DNA from: Novipirellula galeiformis
GTDB taxonomy: Bacteria > Planctomycetota > Planctomycetia > Pirellulales > Pirellulaceae
DNA length: 64,000 nt
Assembly (NCBI RefSeq): GCF_007860095.1
Contig: NZ_SJPT01000005.1
Location: 62,001-126,000 of the forward strand
Reading direction: 5' to 3'
In this document: positions 63,342 through 64,000 of the stretch, in pieces
Position numbering within the stretch: the stretch's first letter is position 1
How the letters are laid out: each line of letters starts with the position of its first letter
Position numbers and translations under genes: made by a program
Notes under the pieces: model-generated
Told to the model about the DNA's origin: nothing
Databases searched by the model: none
Seen by the model: only the letters and a program-made list of their open reading frames with translations

Positions 63342-64000
63342 ATGATCGTTCGCTGGAATGCGTTGGCGGCAGTTTGCTTTTTCATGACGCCGTCGACCGC
63401 ACTCGGCGCGAGCCCTTCGGCATCTGCGGGTGCCGCGTTGGACTCGGCGGCGCCTGCGGCGCCCCATTTGGTGGTCGGCAATCAAGCCTGTGTGAAATGC
63501 CATGCGGCGGAAATCGACGTGTGGCGAATGACACCTCATGCGAAGACCTTTGATGAATTGCATCGCCGCCCCGAGGCCAAACAGATTGCAGCCAAGCTTG
63601 GTTTGCAATCGATCAAGAACGAGGGCCGCTGCGTCGCGTGCCACTACACCCAACAGACCGATTTGGCCACCAACCACACCCACGTGATCGCGGGTGTCTC
63701 ATGTGAATCGTGTCACGGCGCCGCGAAGAATTGGCTTGACCTTCACCACGACTATGGTGGCGAAGGGATCACGCGGTTGAGCGAAACCGACGCGCATCGC
63801 AAACAGCGGATCGCTAACAGCATCCACGCGGGGATGCGCAACCCTGCAAACGTCTACCTCGTGGCTCAAAGTTGTCTTCGCTGTCACACCGCCGCGGATG
63901 AAGAACTGGTAAATGTCGGAGGACATTCAGCGGGAAGTCTTGATTTTGAGTTCGTTTCGTGGAGCCAAGGGCTCGTCCGTCACAATTTTGTCCGAACCGA
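63342..64000 (+). CDS. Multihaem cytochrome c family protein, N-terminal part
   Basis: Open to the right edge, so partial; 219 full codons from the ATG at 63342. A signal peptide-like start (LAAVCFFMTPSTALGA) and Ala-rich linker lead to four CxxCH haem sites: C50-H54, C97-H101, C121-H125 and C178-H182. Further sites may lie past the window. The spacing and 'HADEF'-like distal His pattern (RMTPHAKTFDEL, SHGAAKNW-type) recall cytochrome c554-like proteins of planctomycetes. It would act outside the cytoplasmic membrane in electron transfer. Confidence 0.88.
   Translation, partial: MIVRWNALAAVCFFMTPSTALGASPSASAGAALDSAAPAAPHLVVGNQACVKCHAAEIDVWRMTPHAKTFDELHRRPEAKQIAAKLGLQSIKNEGRCVACHYTQQTDLATNHTHVIAGVSCESCHGAAKNWLDLHHDYGGEGITRLSETDAHRKQRIANSIHAGMRNPANVYLVAQSCLRCHTAADEELVNVGGHSAGSLDFEFVSWSQGLVRHNFVRT

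Noticed and set aside
1-64000. CRISPR arrays, tRNA or rRNA genes, integrase or transposase genes, prophage
   Set aside because: No regularly spaced repeats with unique spacers, no tRNA T-loop or acceptor pattern, and no recombinase or phage protein was seen on either strand.

Overview
The window looks like a chromosome segment from a planctomycete of the Pirellulaceae (Rhodopirellula-like). This is inferred from gene content and style, not from a database search. The signs are SHD1-type, DUF6677-type and Coa1-like small membrane or secreted proteins, a eukaryote-type (GSII) glutamine synthetase, an orphan rpsD outside any ribosomal operon, a CbbX-like AAA ATPase with a zinc ribbon, a Cys-rich secreted protein and a sulfatase-fold protein. 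Composition is moderately GC-rich, with few clear Shine-Dalgarno sites. No rRNA, tRNA, CRISPR array, transposase or phage gene was seen.

Layout. 1-1214: the end of an outer-membrane barrel gene, followed by a decayed partial duplication of its tail. 1215-8380 (minus): a complete oligopeptide ABC transporter operon oppA-B-C-D-F with a CPBP protease gene last. 8517-15159 (minus): two tandem autotransporter paralogues with glycine-rich passengers and nearly identical beta-barrels, each followed by a palindromic repeat. 15454-20835 (minus): a 1793-residue hybrid histidine kinase with seven PAS domains. 21524-27873: aminotransferase (minus), GMC oxidoreductase, guaB and an SHD1-type secreted protein. 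28324-33639: a small conserved protein, chorismate mutase AroH, an unknown protein, an FHA-GAF-sigma54 activator and a LURP-one-like fusion. 33870-38464: zinc-ribbon protein and birA (minus), moaA, then an SDR and a PfkB kinase pair. 38670-41907 (minus): CbbX-like ATPase and glutamine synthetase. 42621-46289: Coa1-like protein, cyclophilin, and an SGNH/MBOAT O-acetylation pair. 46380-50593 (minus): hrpB, a DinB-fold protein and a TAT-exported sugar isomerase-like protein. 51003-57746: a VWA protein, the DUF6677-small membrane protein-trkA operon (minus), a lipoprotein-like protein and the Cys-rich secreted protein. 57900-62560: a sulfatase-fold pseudoenzyme (minus), a WecG-type glycosyltransferase, dihydrolipoyl dehydrogenase (minus) and rpsD (minus). 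63342-end: the start of a multihaem cytochrome c.

Most genes are housekeeping or envelope functions in short operons. The unusual content is (1) several families of small palindromic or MITE-like repeats between genes, (2) short tandem repeats, several in frame inside coding regions, (3) the duplicated autotransporters with a stretch of perfect identity, (4) paired lineage-specific insertions in OppA and OppC, and (5) a sulfatase-fold protein with its catalytic and metal residues replaced. No single feature proves a new defence or mobile system. The repeat families and the autotransporter pair are the best leads.
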